Notes: generated from the sequence alone by a model not told the origin. 17,775 nt of DNA from Flavobacterium psychrophilum (GCA_943325515.2 CALPPS020000055.1:1-17775), one strand, 5' to 3'; counted from the stretch's first letter, positions 1-8,751 are shown. Made by a program: numbers and translations.

Positions 1-1817
1 TAAAGGGGTTGTGTGCCTGGTACTATACTACAGTAATTTACATTTAAAGGAATTGCTGTAGTACTTGTGGCAGTTTCATAAAAATTAACAACTATAGTAG
101 AATCGCCTCCCGTGATTTCATTGATTTTAGTATTTAAATCAAAATTACAAGAGAAACCGTCATTATTATAACTGTCATCACATACTACATAATCGGATGG
201 GGTGGCGATTGTTGGAGGCAAAGTTGTTCCGACTGTTGTTGACCCTGTTACTGTTCTTGCACAAGTTGTTGAAGGATTAACAATACTAACTAAGTTATAT
301 GTAGTTGAAGTCAATACTAGGTCACTAGTCACTGTAGCTGTCCCAGACCCATTTAAAGTAACTGTTTGATTAGGGCTTGAATCATGGTTATAGGTCACAA
401 CAGCGTTTGGCGTACCTGTAAAGGTAATCGTAGCTGTAGTATTAAAACATACTGCAGTAGGTCCAGAAACAAGAACTACTGGTAATGGATTAACAATCAA
501 TTTAAAACTAGTTGTTCCATAAGTTAAAGGAGAAGCATTTTCCTCCATCCTTACATAAATAATTTGATCGTTTGTTCCTGTAAATGTACTAATAGGATTA
601 ATTGCTCCTGTATCTCCATCAGCAGCTGCTTGTGTTAAATGGTAAGTAACCGTATAATTGGCAGAGTTATTGGCGCCTAATACTATAGGGGTTTGAGGTG
701 TAAAATTAAAACTTGCACTGCCACTTCCTAAACTGCTTTCACATAAAGGTAAGTTTGGGGGTTGGACGGGGGTGAGACCACAAGGTGTAAAACCTAATGT
801 AAAAGAAAAAACAGAAACACAACCACTAGAACCATTATCAGTTAGAGAAACAAAAATTTGTTCAAGATTTGTTCCAGGATAATTAGAAGCGTTAGAAATT
901 GGAGAAGTTAATTGTTGTGCTTCAGAAAGAGAATGATGAAATGAAACCTCAAAGTCGCTGGGATTCAAACCAGTGCCATTAAATATGTTGGCAACGGCAT
1001 TATTTAAATTAAAATTTGGTAAGTTATTGCACTGGCTCATATTCACAGGTGAATTAATAGCTGGTGGAGCATAATAGGAAACAGTCGCACTAGCTGAAGC
1101 ATTAGCAACACAACCTTGTTTATTAACAACCACAGTATAAGTGCCTGCTTGAGTAACAGTTATTGATTGAGTATTACCAATAATTGGTCCAGTAACAGAT
1201 GATGACCATTGATATGAATTTGCACCCGCAATAGTAGCTGTTAATGTGGTTTGACTGCCAGGGCAAATCACTTGATTTGCTAGGGAAAGTGGACAAATTA
1301 TATTACAATCTGTAGACCCTGCTCCTCCTTGACCTAAATTAGTCTGAGTTACAGTTATGTTTCCAGCTTGTCCACTATAGTTAGTTAATAATATAACATA
1401 AAACTCTCCTGCTTGAGCATTAGTAATAGTGAAATTTTCAATGGTAGCAATGGAATAACCACAGCTGATACTTGTTGCAGGATTTAGAGAGGTAGGCCCA
1501 CAAACAGGAGTAGTAAAAGGACCCCAACAAATGTAATCAACATCAATTCCTGTACCACTGTTATTGGTTTGAGATATCTGAAATGTTATTGCGCCAGGAG
1601 TATTTATCTGCATAAAAAACCATGCTGGGTTTTTCTGTGTTAATAAACACTCATAATCAACATCTTGAACTGCAGTTGTTCCTGTTGAGTTTTGAAAAGT
1701 TAAACCAGTTCCTCCAGCACAAAATGGATCAGCTGAAGCACAGTTTGCACCTTGCGAAAAAACTATATTATTTGATAATAAACTAACTAATAAAAGACAG
1801 AAATAAATATTTTTCAT
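1..1817 (-). CDS. Large secreted modular surface protein, amino-terminal part (runs off the window)
   Basis: An open frame starts at ATG 1817 and stays open to base 1, giving about 605 residues with no stop, so the gene is partial at its 3' end. Residues 1-22 form a signal peptide (MKNIYFCLLLVSLLS, then ending FSQ) followed by GANCASADPFCAGG, a beginning I recall from flavobacterial T9SS cargo. Roughly residues 22-180 are a Cys-containing beta-rich domain. About 183-255 is an Ig/PKD-like domain (CPGSQTTLTA, YQWSSS, AGTYTVVV). Three diverged modules of one type follow, with first cysteines at C263, C359 and C546, each patterned C-x-F-x-L, then V-x-F/Y and a C-terminal Q-I-x-V strand. Another PKD-like domain lies between modules 2 and 3. 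Composition is Thr, Ser and Asn rich. I infer an exported adhesin-like or gliding-associated protein. The T9SS sorting domain, if present, lies outside the window, so export by T9SS is likely but not seen. Confidence 0.85.
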   Translation of the reverse strand, partial: MKNIYFCLLLVSLLSNNIVFSQGANCASADPFCAGGTGLTFQNSTGTTAVQDVDYECLLTQKNPAWFFMQINTPGAITFQISQTNNSGTGIDVDYICWGPFTTPVCGPTSLNPATSISCGYSIATIENFTITNAQAGEFYVILLTNYSGQAGNITVTQTNLGQGGAGSTDCNIICPLSLANQVICPGSQTTLTATIAGANSYQWSSSVTGPIIGNTQSITVTQAGTYTVVVNKQGCVANASASATVSYYAPPAINSPVNMSQCNNLPNFNLNNAVANIFNGTGLNPSDFEVSFHHSLSEAQQLTSPISNASNYPGTNLEQIFVSLTDNGSSGCVSVFSFTLGFTPCGLTPVQPPNLPLCESSLGSGSASFNFTPQTPIVLGANNSANYTVTYHLTQAAADGDTGAINPISTFTGTNDQIIYVRMEENASPLTYGTTSFKLIVNPLPVVLVSGPTAVCFNTTATITFTGTPNAVVTYNHDSSPNQTVTLNGSGTATVTSDLVLTSTTYNLVSIVNPSTTCARTVTGSTTVGTTLPPTIATPSDYVVCDDSYNNDGFSCNFDLNTKINEITGGDSTIVVNFYETATSTTAIPLNVNYCSIVPGTQPL

Positions 1818-1930
1818 TTTGAATAGCAATTTAGAGTTGCGAAATTTACATATTTTTAGTAATTAATTTTCTATTAAAATCAAAAAAATCAAATATTAAC
1901 ACTATACCAAAAAGATTAATATTTATTATT

Positions 1931-1938
1931 TATCTTTG
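1931..1938 (+). promoter_or_regulatory. Candidate -7 promoter element for folE
   Basis: TATCTTTG matches the Bacteroidota -7 consensus TAnnTTTG exactly and lies 38 nt before the folE ATG, predicting a leader of about 30 nt. I find no TTG at the usual -33 spacing, so the call rests on the -7 element and its position only. Confidence 0.5.
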
Positions 1939-1976
1939 ACATTTTAAAATAAGAACCCAAATTAACAAATAATTTG

Positions 1977-2636
1977 ATGATAAATCAGGATGAAATAGGT
2001 GAAAATCACATTGCTACGAGCGCAGAAAATCCCGTTAGAAATGATGCTTTTGAATTAACCGATGATAGAAAAATAGAACTCATAAAAAAAAATGTTGAAG
2101 ACATTCTAAAAACTCTAGGAATGGATTTAACAGATGACAGTCTAAAAGGCACTCCTAATCGTGTTGCTAAAATGTTTGTGAAAGAAATTTTTGGTGGACT
2201 TAATCCTATTAAAAAACCAAATTCATCAACTTTTAAAAATAATTATAAGTATGATGAAATGCTGGTAGAAAAAAATATCACATTATATTCTACTTGTGAA
2301 CATCACTTATTACCAATTATTGGGAGAGCTCATATAGGCTACATTTCTAATGGAACAGTTGTTGGGCTATCTAAAATGAATAGAATTGTTGATTATTTTT
2401 CCAAAAGACCACAAGTTCAAGAAAGATTAACAATGCAGATTGTTCAAGAGTTACAAAAAGTTTTAAACACTGATGATGTAGCTTGTGTAATAGATGCAAA
2501 ACACCTTTGTGTTAATTCAAGAGGTATCCGTGATATTGAAAGTAGCACAGTTACTTCTGAATTTGGCGGAAAATTTAAAGATGAAAAAACTAGAAGAGAA
2601 TTTCTTGATTACATCAAATTAGATACTAAATTTTAA
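1977..2636 (+). CDS. folE: GTP cyclohydrolase I (FolE)
   Basis: The enzyme converts GTP to 7,8-dihydroneopterin triphosphate, the first step of tetrahydrofolate and other pterin synthesis, in the cytoplasm. The 219-residue product has the type I zinc site: C107 and H110 in TCEHHLLP and C178 in LCVNSRG, followed by [19 protein letters not shown] near residue 60 and [12 protein letters not shown] are also family-typical. The open frame could begin at TTG 1974, but the next codon is ATG 1977, which I take as the start because ATG is strongly preferred and TTG adds only one residue. The first 30 or so residues are a poorly conserved extension, as is common. cysS follows after 31 nt on the same strand, so the two are probably co-transcribed. 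Identification is firm. Confidence 0.96.
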   Translation: MINQDEIGENHIATSAENPVRNDAFELTDDRKIELIKKNVEDILKTLGMDLTDDSLKGTPNRVAKMFVKEIFGGLNPIKKPNSSTFKNNYKYDEMLVEKNITLYSTCEHHLLPIIGRAHIGYISNGTVVGLSKMNRIVDYFSKRPQVQERLTMQIVQELQKVLNTDDVACVIDAKHLCVNSRGIRDIESSTVTSEFGGKFKDEKTRREFLDYIKLDTKF

Positions 2637-2667
2637 TTTAGTCATTCTATATTCATACCATAAAACC

Positions 2668-4149
2668 ATGGAAATTTATAAAACCAATTCTCTAAAAATA
2701 TATAATACTCTATCTGGAGAAAAAGAACTCTTCAAACCAGTTCATTTAGGAAATGTGGGAATGTATGTTTGTGGACCAACAGTTTACAGCAATGTACACC
2801 TTGGAAACGTGCGAACTTTCATGTCGTTTGATATGATTTTTAGATACTTGCTCCACTTAGAATACAAAGTGCGTTACGTTAGAAACATTACCGATGTTGG
2901 ACATATAGTAGATGATGTGGATGATGGAGAAGATAAAATTGCTAAAAAAGCTCGTATGGAACAATTAGAACCCATGGAAATTGTGCAACGTTACACCGTT
3001 GATTTTCATGAAGTTTTAAATCAATTTAACTTTCTTCCACCTAGTATTGAGCCAACAGCTACTGGTCATATTATTGAACAAATTGAAATTGTAAGTAAAA
3101 TTATTGAAAAAGGATTTGCCTACGAAAAAAATGGTTCGGTATATTTTGACGTAGTAAAATTTAATAAAAACAATCACTACGGCAAATTGAGTGGCAGAAA
3201 TATTGATGAAATGCTAGCTAATACTCGAGATACTGACGGACAAAGTGATAAAAAAAATCCTCAAGATTTTGCCCTATGGAAAAAAGCAGAACCAGAACAT
3301 ATCATGCGTTGGCCTTCGCCTTGGGGTATAGGTTTTCCAGGTTGGCATCTTGAGTGTACAGCCATGAGCACTAAATATCTTGGCGAAACTTTTGACATTC
3401 ACGGTGGTGGAATGGATTTGAAATTTCCGCACCACGAATGTGAAATTGCACAAAACGAAGCATGTACAGGCCATAGTCCAGTAAATTATTGGATGCACGC
3501 CAACATGCTTACCTTGAATGGTAAAAAAATGTCCAAATCGACTGGAAATAATATTCTTCCAAACGAAATTTATAATGGTGGCAGCCCTTTTTTAAGTAAA
3601 ACCTTCTCCCCTAATGTGGCTCGTTTTTTTATGATGCAAGCTCATTATAGAAGTATTTTAGATTTTACCAACGATGGAATTGTTGCGGCAGAAAAGGGAT
3701 TTAACAGACTAATCGAAGGCATCGATCTATTGAAAGATTTGAAATCTAATAGTTCCTCTACGCTAGATGTCAATTCATGGAAAGAAAATTGTTATGATGC
3801 TATGAATGATGATTTTAATACTCCTATTTTGATTGCCCATTTATTTGAAGGCATTAAATTTGTGAATTTGGTTAATGACGGTAAAGAAACCTTGACTGTT
3901 GAAGATCTCAAAACACTAACAGCAACCTTGAATACATTTACCTTTGATATCATTGGTATTAAAAAAGAGAAAGAAAACATAAATAATTCTGATAAACTAG
4001 AAGGTGTCATAGAGCTACTTATCAACATGCGATTAGAAGCTAGAGCCAATAAAAACTTTGCTATGTCAGACCAAATTCGTGACCAACTTTTAGCATTAGG
4101 GATAAATCTAAAAGATGGTAAAGAAGGGACTAGTTTTAGTATACAATAA
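2668..4149 (+). CDS. cysS: Cysteinyl-tRNA synthetase
   Basis: A class I aminoacyl-tRNA synthetase that charges tRNA-Cys with cysteine at the cost of ATP. The 493 residues are close to the usual bacterial length. Visible motifs in order: CGPTVY with zinc ligand C35; the HIGH-type signature HLGN at 44-47; GWHLEC with zinc ligand C230; [10 protein letters not shown] with H255 and E259 as the remaining zinc ligands by alignment with the E. coli enzyme; and KMSKS at 287-291. The C-terminal part contains the helical tRNA-binding region ending in [17 protein letters not shown], typical of CysS. It starts at ATG 2668 and lies between folE (31 nt upstream) and yidD (13 nt downstream), all on the same strand without an obvious internal terminator, which suggests one operon. 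Nothing looks defective. Confidence 0.97.
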   Translation: MEIYKTNSLKIYNTLSGEKELFKPVHLGNVGMYVCGPTVYSNVHLGNVRTFMSFDMIFRYLLHLEYKVRYVRNITDVGHIVDDVDDGEDKIAKKARMEQLEPMEIVQRYTVDFHEVLNQFNFLPPSIEPTATGHIIEQIEIVSKIIEKGFAYEKNGSVYFDVVKFNKNNHYGKLSGRNIDEMLANTRDTDGQSDKKNPQDFALWKKAEPEHIMRWPSPWGIGFPGWHLECTAMSTKYLGETFDIHGGGMDLKFPHHECEIAQNEACTGHSPVNYWMHANMLTLNGKKMSKSTGNNILPNEIYNGGSPFLSKTFSPNVARFFMMQAHYRSILDFTNDGIVAAEKGFNRLIEGIDLLKDLKSNSSSTLDVNSWKENCYDAMNDDFNTPILIAHLFEGIKFVNLVNDGKETLTVEDLKTLTATLNTFTFDIIGIKKEKENINNSDKLEGVIELLINMRLEARANKNFAMSDQIRDQLLALGINLKDGKEGTSFSIQ

Positions 4150-4162
4150 ATAAGCAATTCTT

Positions 4163-4405
4163 GTGTTTAAAAAAATTATAATAGCACCATTAATAGCTGT
4201 AATCTATTTTTATAAAATCGTACTTTCTCCTTTACTACCAGCCACATGTCGTTTTGAACCTACCTGCTCTACTTATTTTATAGAAGCATTAAAAATTCAC
4301 GGACTTATAAAAGGATTTTATTTAGGCATAAAAAGAATTTCAAGCTGTAATCCATGGGGACATAGTGGCTATGATCCTGTTCCTGAAAAAAATTGCAAAC
4401 ATTAA
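4163..4405 (+). CDS. yidD: Membrane protein insertion efficiency factor YidD
   Basis: YidD is a small inner-membrane-associated protein thought to help the YidC/Sec insertion pathway. The 80-residue product has the family core: an amphipathic or hydrophobic amino terminus ([25 protein letters not shown]), the signature [15 protein letters not shown], then [28 protein letters not shown]. The start is GTG at 4163; an in-frame stop at 4151-4153 leaves no ATG upstream and the first residues are needed for the conserved domain. It begins 13 nt after the cysS stop, so translation of the pair is probably coupled on one transcript. In many bacteria yidD sits with rnpA and yidC; here it sits between cysS and lgt instead. 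Confidence 0.93.
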   Translation: MFKKIIIAPLIAVIYFYKIVLSPLLPATCRFEPTCSTYFIEALKIHGLIKGFYLGIKRISSCNPWGHSGYDPVPEKNCKH

Positions 4406-4488
4406 AGAAATCCATAATTCTTAACTGTATTTATAACAAATAACTATTTTTACAGTATAAATAAAAACCAAAAAAAAAATTACATATC

Positions 4489-5403
4489 ATGATTTGGAAT
4501 CCATCAGAAGGAATAAATATTGGTTTTTTTACCATTCGTCTTTATAGTTTAATGTTTGTTATCGCCTTTGGTTTAGGATGGTATATCATGAAACATATCT
4601 ATAAAAGAGAAAACGAAACCATAGAAAAATTAGACACCCTTTTTGTATGGACAGTTATAGCAACATTATTAGGCGCAAGATTAGGTCACGTGTTTTTCTA
4701 TCAATGGGATTATTTCAAAGACCACCCTTTAGAAATATTATTGCCTTTTAGGTTTGAACCACAGTTTGAATTTACAGGTTTTCAAGGTTTAGCTAGTCAT
4801 GGTGCTGCTATAGCCATAATTATTGCCATGTATTTTTATAGTACCCGAGTAATAAAAAGACCTATACTTTGGGTTTTAGATAGAGTTGTAATTCCAGTAG
4901 CAAGTGGCGCTGTATTTGTTAGAATAGGAAATTTTTTCAATTCAGAAATTGTTGGAAAAATAACAAACTCTTCATTTGGTGTTCGATTTGTTAGAGATTA
5001 TTATTCCTCTAAAGACGCAGTTAATATAACTAAATTGACCAATGTAAATGATTCTTATCATGCTATAGTGCATGATCCACAATATGCTACTTTATTAGAA
5101 AAAGTCCCTGCAAAACATCCAGCGCAGTTATATGAAGCCTTTTTATATGTGTTTGTATTTCTACTTCTTTTCTTTCTATACTGGAGGACTAAAACAGCCG
5201 AAAAACAAGGCTTGTTGTTTGGCTGTTTTTTAATTCTTCTATGGACTGTTCGCTTTTTGGTAGAATATGTAAAAGAAAGTCAAGGAGGCATTGAGGAAAG
5301 TTTCGGACTATTATCTACAGGACAATGGCTCAGCATACCATTTATATTAGTAGGTATTTATTATGTTTTAACGGCAAAAAAACCAGTTGAGGATAGTAAT
5401 TAA
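4489..5403 (+). CDS. lgt: Phosphatidylglycerol:prolipoprotein diacylglyceryl transferase (Lgt)
   Basis: Lgt transfers diacylglycerol from phosphatidylglycerol to the lipobox cysteine of prolipoproteins, the first step of lipoprotein maturation in the inner membrane. The 304-residue protein is polytopic, with about seven hydrophobic segments (for example 17-34, 52-70, 103-118, 131-145, 216-232, 241-256 and 277-293). The Lgt signature is clear: H104 in GLASHGAA (E. coli H103 equivalent), then R145, N148 and E153 in VRIGNFFNSE, and RFLVEYVKE near the C terminus carrying the conserved Glu. A loop around residues 160-210 is longer than in E. coli, which I believe is usual in this phylum. The gene follows yidD after an 83-nt spacer in which I see no clear promoter, so it may belong to the folE-cysS-yidD transcript. 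Its activity would be needed for the lipoprotein encoded just downstream. Confidence 0.96.
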   Translation: MIWNPSEGINIGFFTIRLYSLMFVIAFGLGWYIMKHIYKRENETIEKLDTLFVWTVIATLLGARLGHVFFYQWDYFKDHPLEILLPFRFEPQFEFTGFQGLASHGAAIAIIIAMYFYSTRVIKRPILWVLDRVVIPVASGAVFVRIGNFFNSEIVGKITNSSFGVRFVRDYYSSKDAVNITKLTNVNDSYHAIVHDPQYATLLEKVPAKHPAQLYEAFLYVFVFLLLFFLYWRTKTAEKQGLLFGCFLILLWTVRFLVEYVKESQGGIEESFGLLSTGQWLSIPFILVGIYYVLTAKKPVEDSN

Positions 5404-5471
5404 ATTAATGTATCTAGATTGAACAACTGGATTTATGATTTAATAATATTTTTTTCTAACGAAAGAATAAT

Positions 5472-5479
5472 TATTTTTG
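5472..5479 (+). promoter_or_regulatory. Candidate -7 promoter element for the PEGA-like lipoprotein gene
   Basis: TATTTTTG is an exact TAnnTTTG match ending 28 nt before the ATG at 5508. No TTG is seen at -33 spacing. The 104-nt gap after lgt together with this site suggests the lipoprotein has its own promoter. Confidence 0.45.
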
Positions 5480-5507
5480 TTAAATAAATATAACCTAAAT
5501 TAATTTT

Positions 5508-5930
5508 ATGAAAAAAAGAATTTCTTTTGTTGCTTTATTACTTTCGATGACTGTGATTTTAAATAGTTGTGGAGTAATGTTTGGAGGTAGTAAATACCAA
5601 GGAACCATTATTGCAAAAGATCATCCCAATGCTGAAATCTTTGTAGATGGTAAAAAATTAGGAAATGGTCAAGCTACTGCTCTTTTCCCAAGAAATAAAG
5701 AATTAACTGTTGAATTGAAAGAGCCAGGATGTGAAACAAAAACACAAACTTTTAATAAATCATTTCGTACTGGTAACTTTATCCTTAGTATAGTAAGTTG
5801 GGGATTAGTAGGTATTATTGTTGACATAGCAACTGGAGCTTCTTACAAGCCTGACCATCATAATCCTTCGGTTAAAAAAGAAAATACCAAAGATTATACT
5901 TTTACAGTTGATGCTCCAACTTGTAAGTAA
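5508..5930 (+). CDS. Small lipoprotein with a PEGA-like beta domain (function unknown)
   Basis: The 140-residue product begins MKKRISFVALLLSMTVILNSCG, a lipoprotein signal with lipobox L-N-S-C and lipidated C21. The first mature residues do not give a clear sorting signal. Residues about 35-75 (AEIFVDGKKLGNG, then TVELKEPGCETKTQTF) resemble a PEGA domain: a short surface strand with V-D-G-K, a glycine turn and a strand ending with E-P-G. Residues about 92-110 (FILSIVSWGLVGIIVDIATG) form a hydrophobic Gly-rich segment followed by ATGASY, which recalls periplasmic or outer-membrane anchored proteins I have seen in Bacteroidota, where it may be a membrane-associated hairpin. The tail ends in TFTVDAPTC. 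It has its own candidate promoter and a clean terminator, so it is probably monocistronic. I cannot assign a function; envelope location is inferred from the lipobox. Confidence 0.85.
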   Translation: MKKRISFVALLLSMTVILNSCGVMFGGSKYQGTIIAKDHPNAEIFVDGKKLGNGQATALFPRNKELTVELKEPGCETKTQTFNKSFRTGNFILSIVSWGLVGIIVDIATGASYKPDHHNPSVKKENTKDYTFTVDAPTCK

Positions 5931-5952
5931 TCAAAGTGCATCTAAATAAATT

Positions 5953-5985
5953 AAATCCTGCTTAGTATTTAAACAGGATTTTTTT
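5953..5985 (+). terminator. Intrinsic terminator after the lipoprotein gene, possibly bidirectional
   Basis: AAATCCTG (5953-5960) pairs with CAGGATTT (5974-5981) around a 13-nt loop and is followed by more T residues. It sits 22 nt past the lipoprotein stop and 29 nt from the end of the convergent rluD-type gene. The minus-strand side is less U-rich, so it mainly serves the plus strand. Confidence 0.75.
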
Positions 5986-6013
5986 ATTGAAAATAAGTAT
6001 GATTGTAAATTGA

Positions 6014-7057
6014 TTACTCTTCTTCATTCACTTCATTATGCGACTTGGCATAGTTGTGCCATTTTTCAATACAAGTTGCCATATCTTGAGGCAGTTCAGT
6101 ATCAAAACGCATAAACTCTTTTGTAGTAGGATGCACAAAACCCAATGTTTTGGCATGCAAGGCTTGTCGGGGTAAAGTTTTAAAACAATTATCTATAAAC
6201 TGTTTGTATTTGGTAAAAGTTGTTCCTTTCAAAATCAATTCACCACCATAACGTGAATCGTTGAATAAAGTATGCCCTATGTGTTTCATATGGACACGAA
6301 TTTGGTGGGTTCTTCCGGTTTCTAATTTGCAGGAAATTAAAGTTACGTAGCCAAAACGCTCCAATACTTTATAATGAGTAACAGCATGTTTTCCAATTTC
6401 TGGGTCAGCAAAAACAGCCATTTGCATTCTGTCTTTTACATGACGGGCAATATTGCCTTCAATAGTTCCTGCTTCTTCTTTTACATTTCCCCAAACCAAA
6501 GCTATGTATTCTCGCTCCGAAGTTTTGTCCTCAAATTGTTTAGCCAAATGAGTCATCGCAGCTTCTGTTTTGGCAATTACCAAAAGTCCTGAAGTATCTT
6601 TATCAATTCGGTGCACTAATCCTGGTCTTTCACTCGAATTCATTGGTAAATTTTCAAAATGAAATGCCAAAGCATTGACCAAAGTCCCAGTATAATTACC
6701 ATGACCTGGATGAACGACTAAGCCCGGTGGTTTATTGATAACCAAAACAGCGTCATCTTCATAAACGATATCTAATGGGATATCTTCTGGATCGATTCTA
6801 TTTTCAAATGGTGGATGAGTTAACATCACACGAACAATATCAAAAGGTTTTACTCTATAATTTGATTTTACAGGAATATCATTTACCCATATATTTCCTT
6901 TTTCAGCAGCTTGTTGAATTTTATTTCGTGTAGCATTTTCTACCAAAGACATTAAAAATTTATCAACACGTAACAAAGATTGTCCTTTTGTAGAAACAAA
7001 TCGATGGTGTTCAAAAAATTCTTCTTCTAAGTCAGGAAGATCATCGTTATGGCTCAT
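6014..7057 (-). CDS. RluA/RluD-family 23S rRNA pseudouridine synthase
   Basis: These enzymes isomerise uridine to pseudouridine in large-subunit rRNA. The 347-residue protein has an S4 RNA-binding domain at about 27-75 (LLRVDKFLMSLVENATRNKIQQA, then VNDIPVKSNYRVKPFD) followed by the synthase domain. The catalytic motif HRIDKDTSGLLV carries the catalytic aspartate D152. VINKPPGLVVHPGHGN and GRTHQIRVHM at 248-257 are also typical. The S4 domain and HP-GHGN motif place it nearest to RluD (positions 1911/1915/1917 in E. coli numbering), but several RluA-type paralogues exist in this phylum so I leave the symbol empty. Its start codon overlaps the end of the upstream PASTA gene by 11 nt (7047-7057), strong evidence of a two-gene operon with coupled translation. 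Confidence 0.93.
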   Translation of the reverse strand: MSHNDDLPDLEEEFFEHHRFVSTKGQSLLRVDKFLMSLVENATRNKIQQAAEKGNIWVNDIPVKSNYRVKPFDIVRVMLTHPPFENRIDPEDIPLDIVYEDDAVLVINKPPGLVVHPGHGNYTGTLVNALAFHFENLPMNSSERPGLVHRIDKDTSGLLVIAKTEAAMTHLAKQFEDKTSEREYIALVWGNVKEEAGTIEGNIARHVKDRMQMAVFADPEIGKHAVTHYKVLERFGYVTLISCKLETGRTHQIRVHMKHIGHTLFNDSRYGGELILKGTTFTKYKQFIDNCFKTLPRQALHAKTLGFVHPTTKEFMRFDTELPQDMATCIEKWHNYAKSHNEVNEEE

Positions 7058-7664
7058 TTACCGGTATAATTTGTGTAGTGTCAACAGCCGTTGAGTCAAC
7101 AGTTTCCTCATAAGTAACTTTTCCATCACCTAAAACTAAGTCTATCTTTGATGATTTTAAAACCTTATCACCAGGTTTTAATTTTTTACCATTCATTCTC
7201 ATTTCCAGAACCATATCTTTACCTAAATAAGGTTTATAGATAATTGTACCTTCTAATAAACCAACTGATTCTAATGTTGGCACTGCTTGTCGATAAGTTT
7301 TCTCTACTAAGTCTGGCACTGAGACCATGGTGAATTTCTCGGCATTAATTTTTAGATAAATCTTTCTTCCCTCTTTTACTTTTGCCCCAGCCTTTGGTTC
7401 TTGTTCTACTATAGTCAACTTTGGAAATTCGGGTCTGAAATCAACAGTATCTAAAATAATATAATCTAAATCAACAGCATCAAGTTTTTCTTCTGCTTGT
7501 TCAGCAGATAATTTACTTAAATCAGGAACAGTAATTTCTTGTCCGTGATGAGTCGTATAAGTTAGCCAATGAAAAAACAAATACGATATAGTGGCAATTA
7601 TTGCTATAGCAACAAGAATTTGCAAAAAGAAAACTCGACTAGTTAGATACGAACGTAAACTCAT
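7047..7664 (-). CDS. Membrane-anchored PASTA-domain protein
   Basis: The 205-residue product has a short basic amino terminus, one membrane helix at about 11-34 (VFFLQILVAIAIIATISYLF) and a periplasmic part with two PASTA domains, about 43-107 (VPDLSKLSAEQAEEKL, ending EGRKIYLKIN) and 113-178 (VSVPDLVEKTYRQAVPTL, ending SSKIDLVLG). A Thr-rich tail follows. PASTA domains bind peptidoglycan or muropeptides and usually belong to PknB-type kinases or penicillin-binding proteins. Here no kinase or transpeptidase domain is present, so it looks like a stand-alone peptidoglycan sensor or scaffold. It is divergent from ddl, which makes a peptidoglycan precursor, and is joined to the rRNA pseudouridine synthase by an 11-nt overlap. 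The role is inferred from domains only. Confidence 0.88.
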   Translation of the reverse strand: MSLRSYLTSRVFFLQILVAIAIIATISYLFFHWLTYTTHHGQEITVPDLSKLSAEQAEEKLDAVDLDYIILDTVDFRPEFPKLTIVEQEPKAGAKVKEGRKIYLKINAEKFTMVSVPDLVEKTYRQAVPTLESVGLLEGTIIYKPYLGKDMVLEMRMNGKKLKPGDKVLKSSKIDLVLGDGKVTYEETVDSTAVDTTQIIPVNEP

Positions 7665-7681
7665 AAAGAAAATAATTTATG

Positions 7682-7689
7682 CAAAGATA
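7682..7689 (-). promoter_or_regulatory. Candidate -7 promoter element for the PASTA/pseudouridine synthase operon
   Basis: On the minus strand this reads TATCTTTG, an exact TAnnTTTG match 17 nt before the ATG at 7664. TTG triplets upstream on the same strand lie at spacings of 14 and 24 nt, neither ideal. Confidence 0.5.
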
Positions 7690-7725
7690 TAAAAACCTAA
7701 AGTCAATTAGTTTCAAAAAAAATGA

Positions 7726-7733
7726 TAATTTTG
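7726..7733 (+). promoter_or_regulatory. Candidate -7 promoter element for ddl
   Basis: TAATTTTG matches TAnnTTTG and ends 21 nt before the ddl ATG. The -33 region has TTAG rather than TTG. Together with the element at 7682-7689 it makes the 90-nt spacer a divergent promoter region. Confidence 0.45.
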
Positions 7734-7754
7734 TTATTACTAAAACTAATCTAA

Positions 7755-8741
7755 ATGAACGTAGCTGTAGTAATGGGTGGATATTCGGATGAATCTGTAA
7801 TATCATTACGAAGTGGGCAATTAATCCTAAACAATCTTGATGAAAACAAATATCAAACCTTTGAAATTCATATACTTAAAGAAGAATGGTATTGCTTACT
7901 AGCTGGTGTTAAATATCCTATTAATAAAGCTGATTTTACATTTACAAAAGATAATCAAACCATAAAATTTGATGTAGCTGTTAACACTGTTCATGGAACT
8001 CCAGGCGAAGATGGTCATCTACAAGCCTATTGGGAACTGATAGATTTGCCCTATTCAGGTTGTAATTACTACCAATCGAGCTTGACTTTTAACAAAAGAG
8101 ATACCTTGTCGGTATTGTCAAAATTTAATATTCCTAAAGCCAATTCTATTTATATAACTAAAGGCGATGTCATTGATGGCAATAAAATAGTTGCTGAATT
8201 GGGTTTGCCATTTTTTGTAAAACCTAATCAATCAGGAAGTAGTTTAGGCATTTCGAGGGTAAACTCGCTAGAGGATTTACCCAAGGCTCTAGACTTTGCC
8301 TTTGCTGAAGACAACGATATTTTGATAGAATCGTATTTGAAAGGTACTGAAGTATCTGTTGGCGTTTTAAACTTTAAAGGAAAAACAACTGTATTAGGAA
8401 TAACTGAAATAGTATCTCAAAATGCTTTCTTTGACTATGAAGCCAAGTATTTAGGAAAATCGAGTGAAATAACTCCTGCTCGCATTTCAACTGAATTAGA
8501 AATATTAGTTATCGAAACCGCCAAAAAAGTATATGAATCATTAGGAATGAGAGGTTTTTCTAGAACGGATTTTATTATTATGAATGGTATTCCACATTTC
8601 ATTGAAATCAATACCAATCCAGGTTTATCTATACAAAGTATCTTTCCTCAGCAAGCAGCATATGCTAATATTAGTTTTTCTGATTTGTTGGATAACGAAA
8701 TAACATTAGCTTTACAAAAGAAACCTATTTGGAAGAAATAA
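7755..8741 (+). CDS. ddl: D-alanine--D-alanine ligase
   Basis: Ddl joins two D-alanines with ATP to make the dipeptide at the end of the peptidoglycan stem peptide. The 328-residue protein is an ATP-grasp enzyme: the amino terminus MNVAVVMGGYSDESVISLRSG contains the GG-YS-x-E loop with E13; FFVKPNQSGSSLGISRV is the ATP-binding glycine-rich strand; FFDYEAKYL is the D-Ala:D-Ala type substrate loop with the conserved Tyr-Lys-Tyr pattern; and FIEINTNPGLS carries metal ligands E and N. These features argue for D-Ala-D-Ala rather than D-Ala-D-Lac product. It is preceded by a candidate promoter and is divergent from a PASTA protein. coaD follows on the same strand after a 213-nt spacer dominated by heptamer repeats. 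Confidence 0.96.
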   Translation: MNVAVVMGGYSDESVISLRSGQLILNNLDENKYQTFEIHILKEEWYCLLAGVKYPINKADFTFTKDNQTIKFDVAVNTVHGTPGEDGHLQAYWELIDLPYSGCNYYQSSLTFNKRDTLSVLSKFNIPKANSIYITKGDVIDGNKIVAELGLPFFVKPNQSGSSLGISRVNSLEDLPKALDFAFAEDNDILIESYLKGTEVSVGVLNFKGKTTVLGITEIVSQNAFFDYEAKYLGKSSEITPARISTELEILVIETAKKVYESLGMRGFSRTDFIIMNGIPHFIEINTNPGLSIQSIFPQQAAYANISFSDLLDNEITLALQKKPIWKK

Positions 8742-8751
8742 AAAATTGAAA

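Noticed and set aside
1974..1979. TTG at 1974 as the folE start
   Set aside because: The very next codon is ATG and a single extra residue has no support.
3274..4157. Minus-strand frames inside cysS (3274-3498 and 3792-4157)
   Set aside because: They are antisense shadows of a well-conserved gene, with no recognisable protein features.
4424..4456. Inverted repeat ACTGTA/TACAGT in the yidD-lgt spacer
   Set aside because: Only 6 bp with a 21-nt loop and no T-run; expected by chance in AT-rich DNA.
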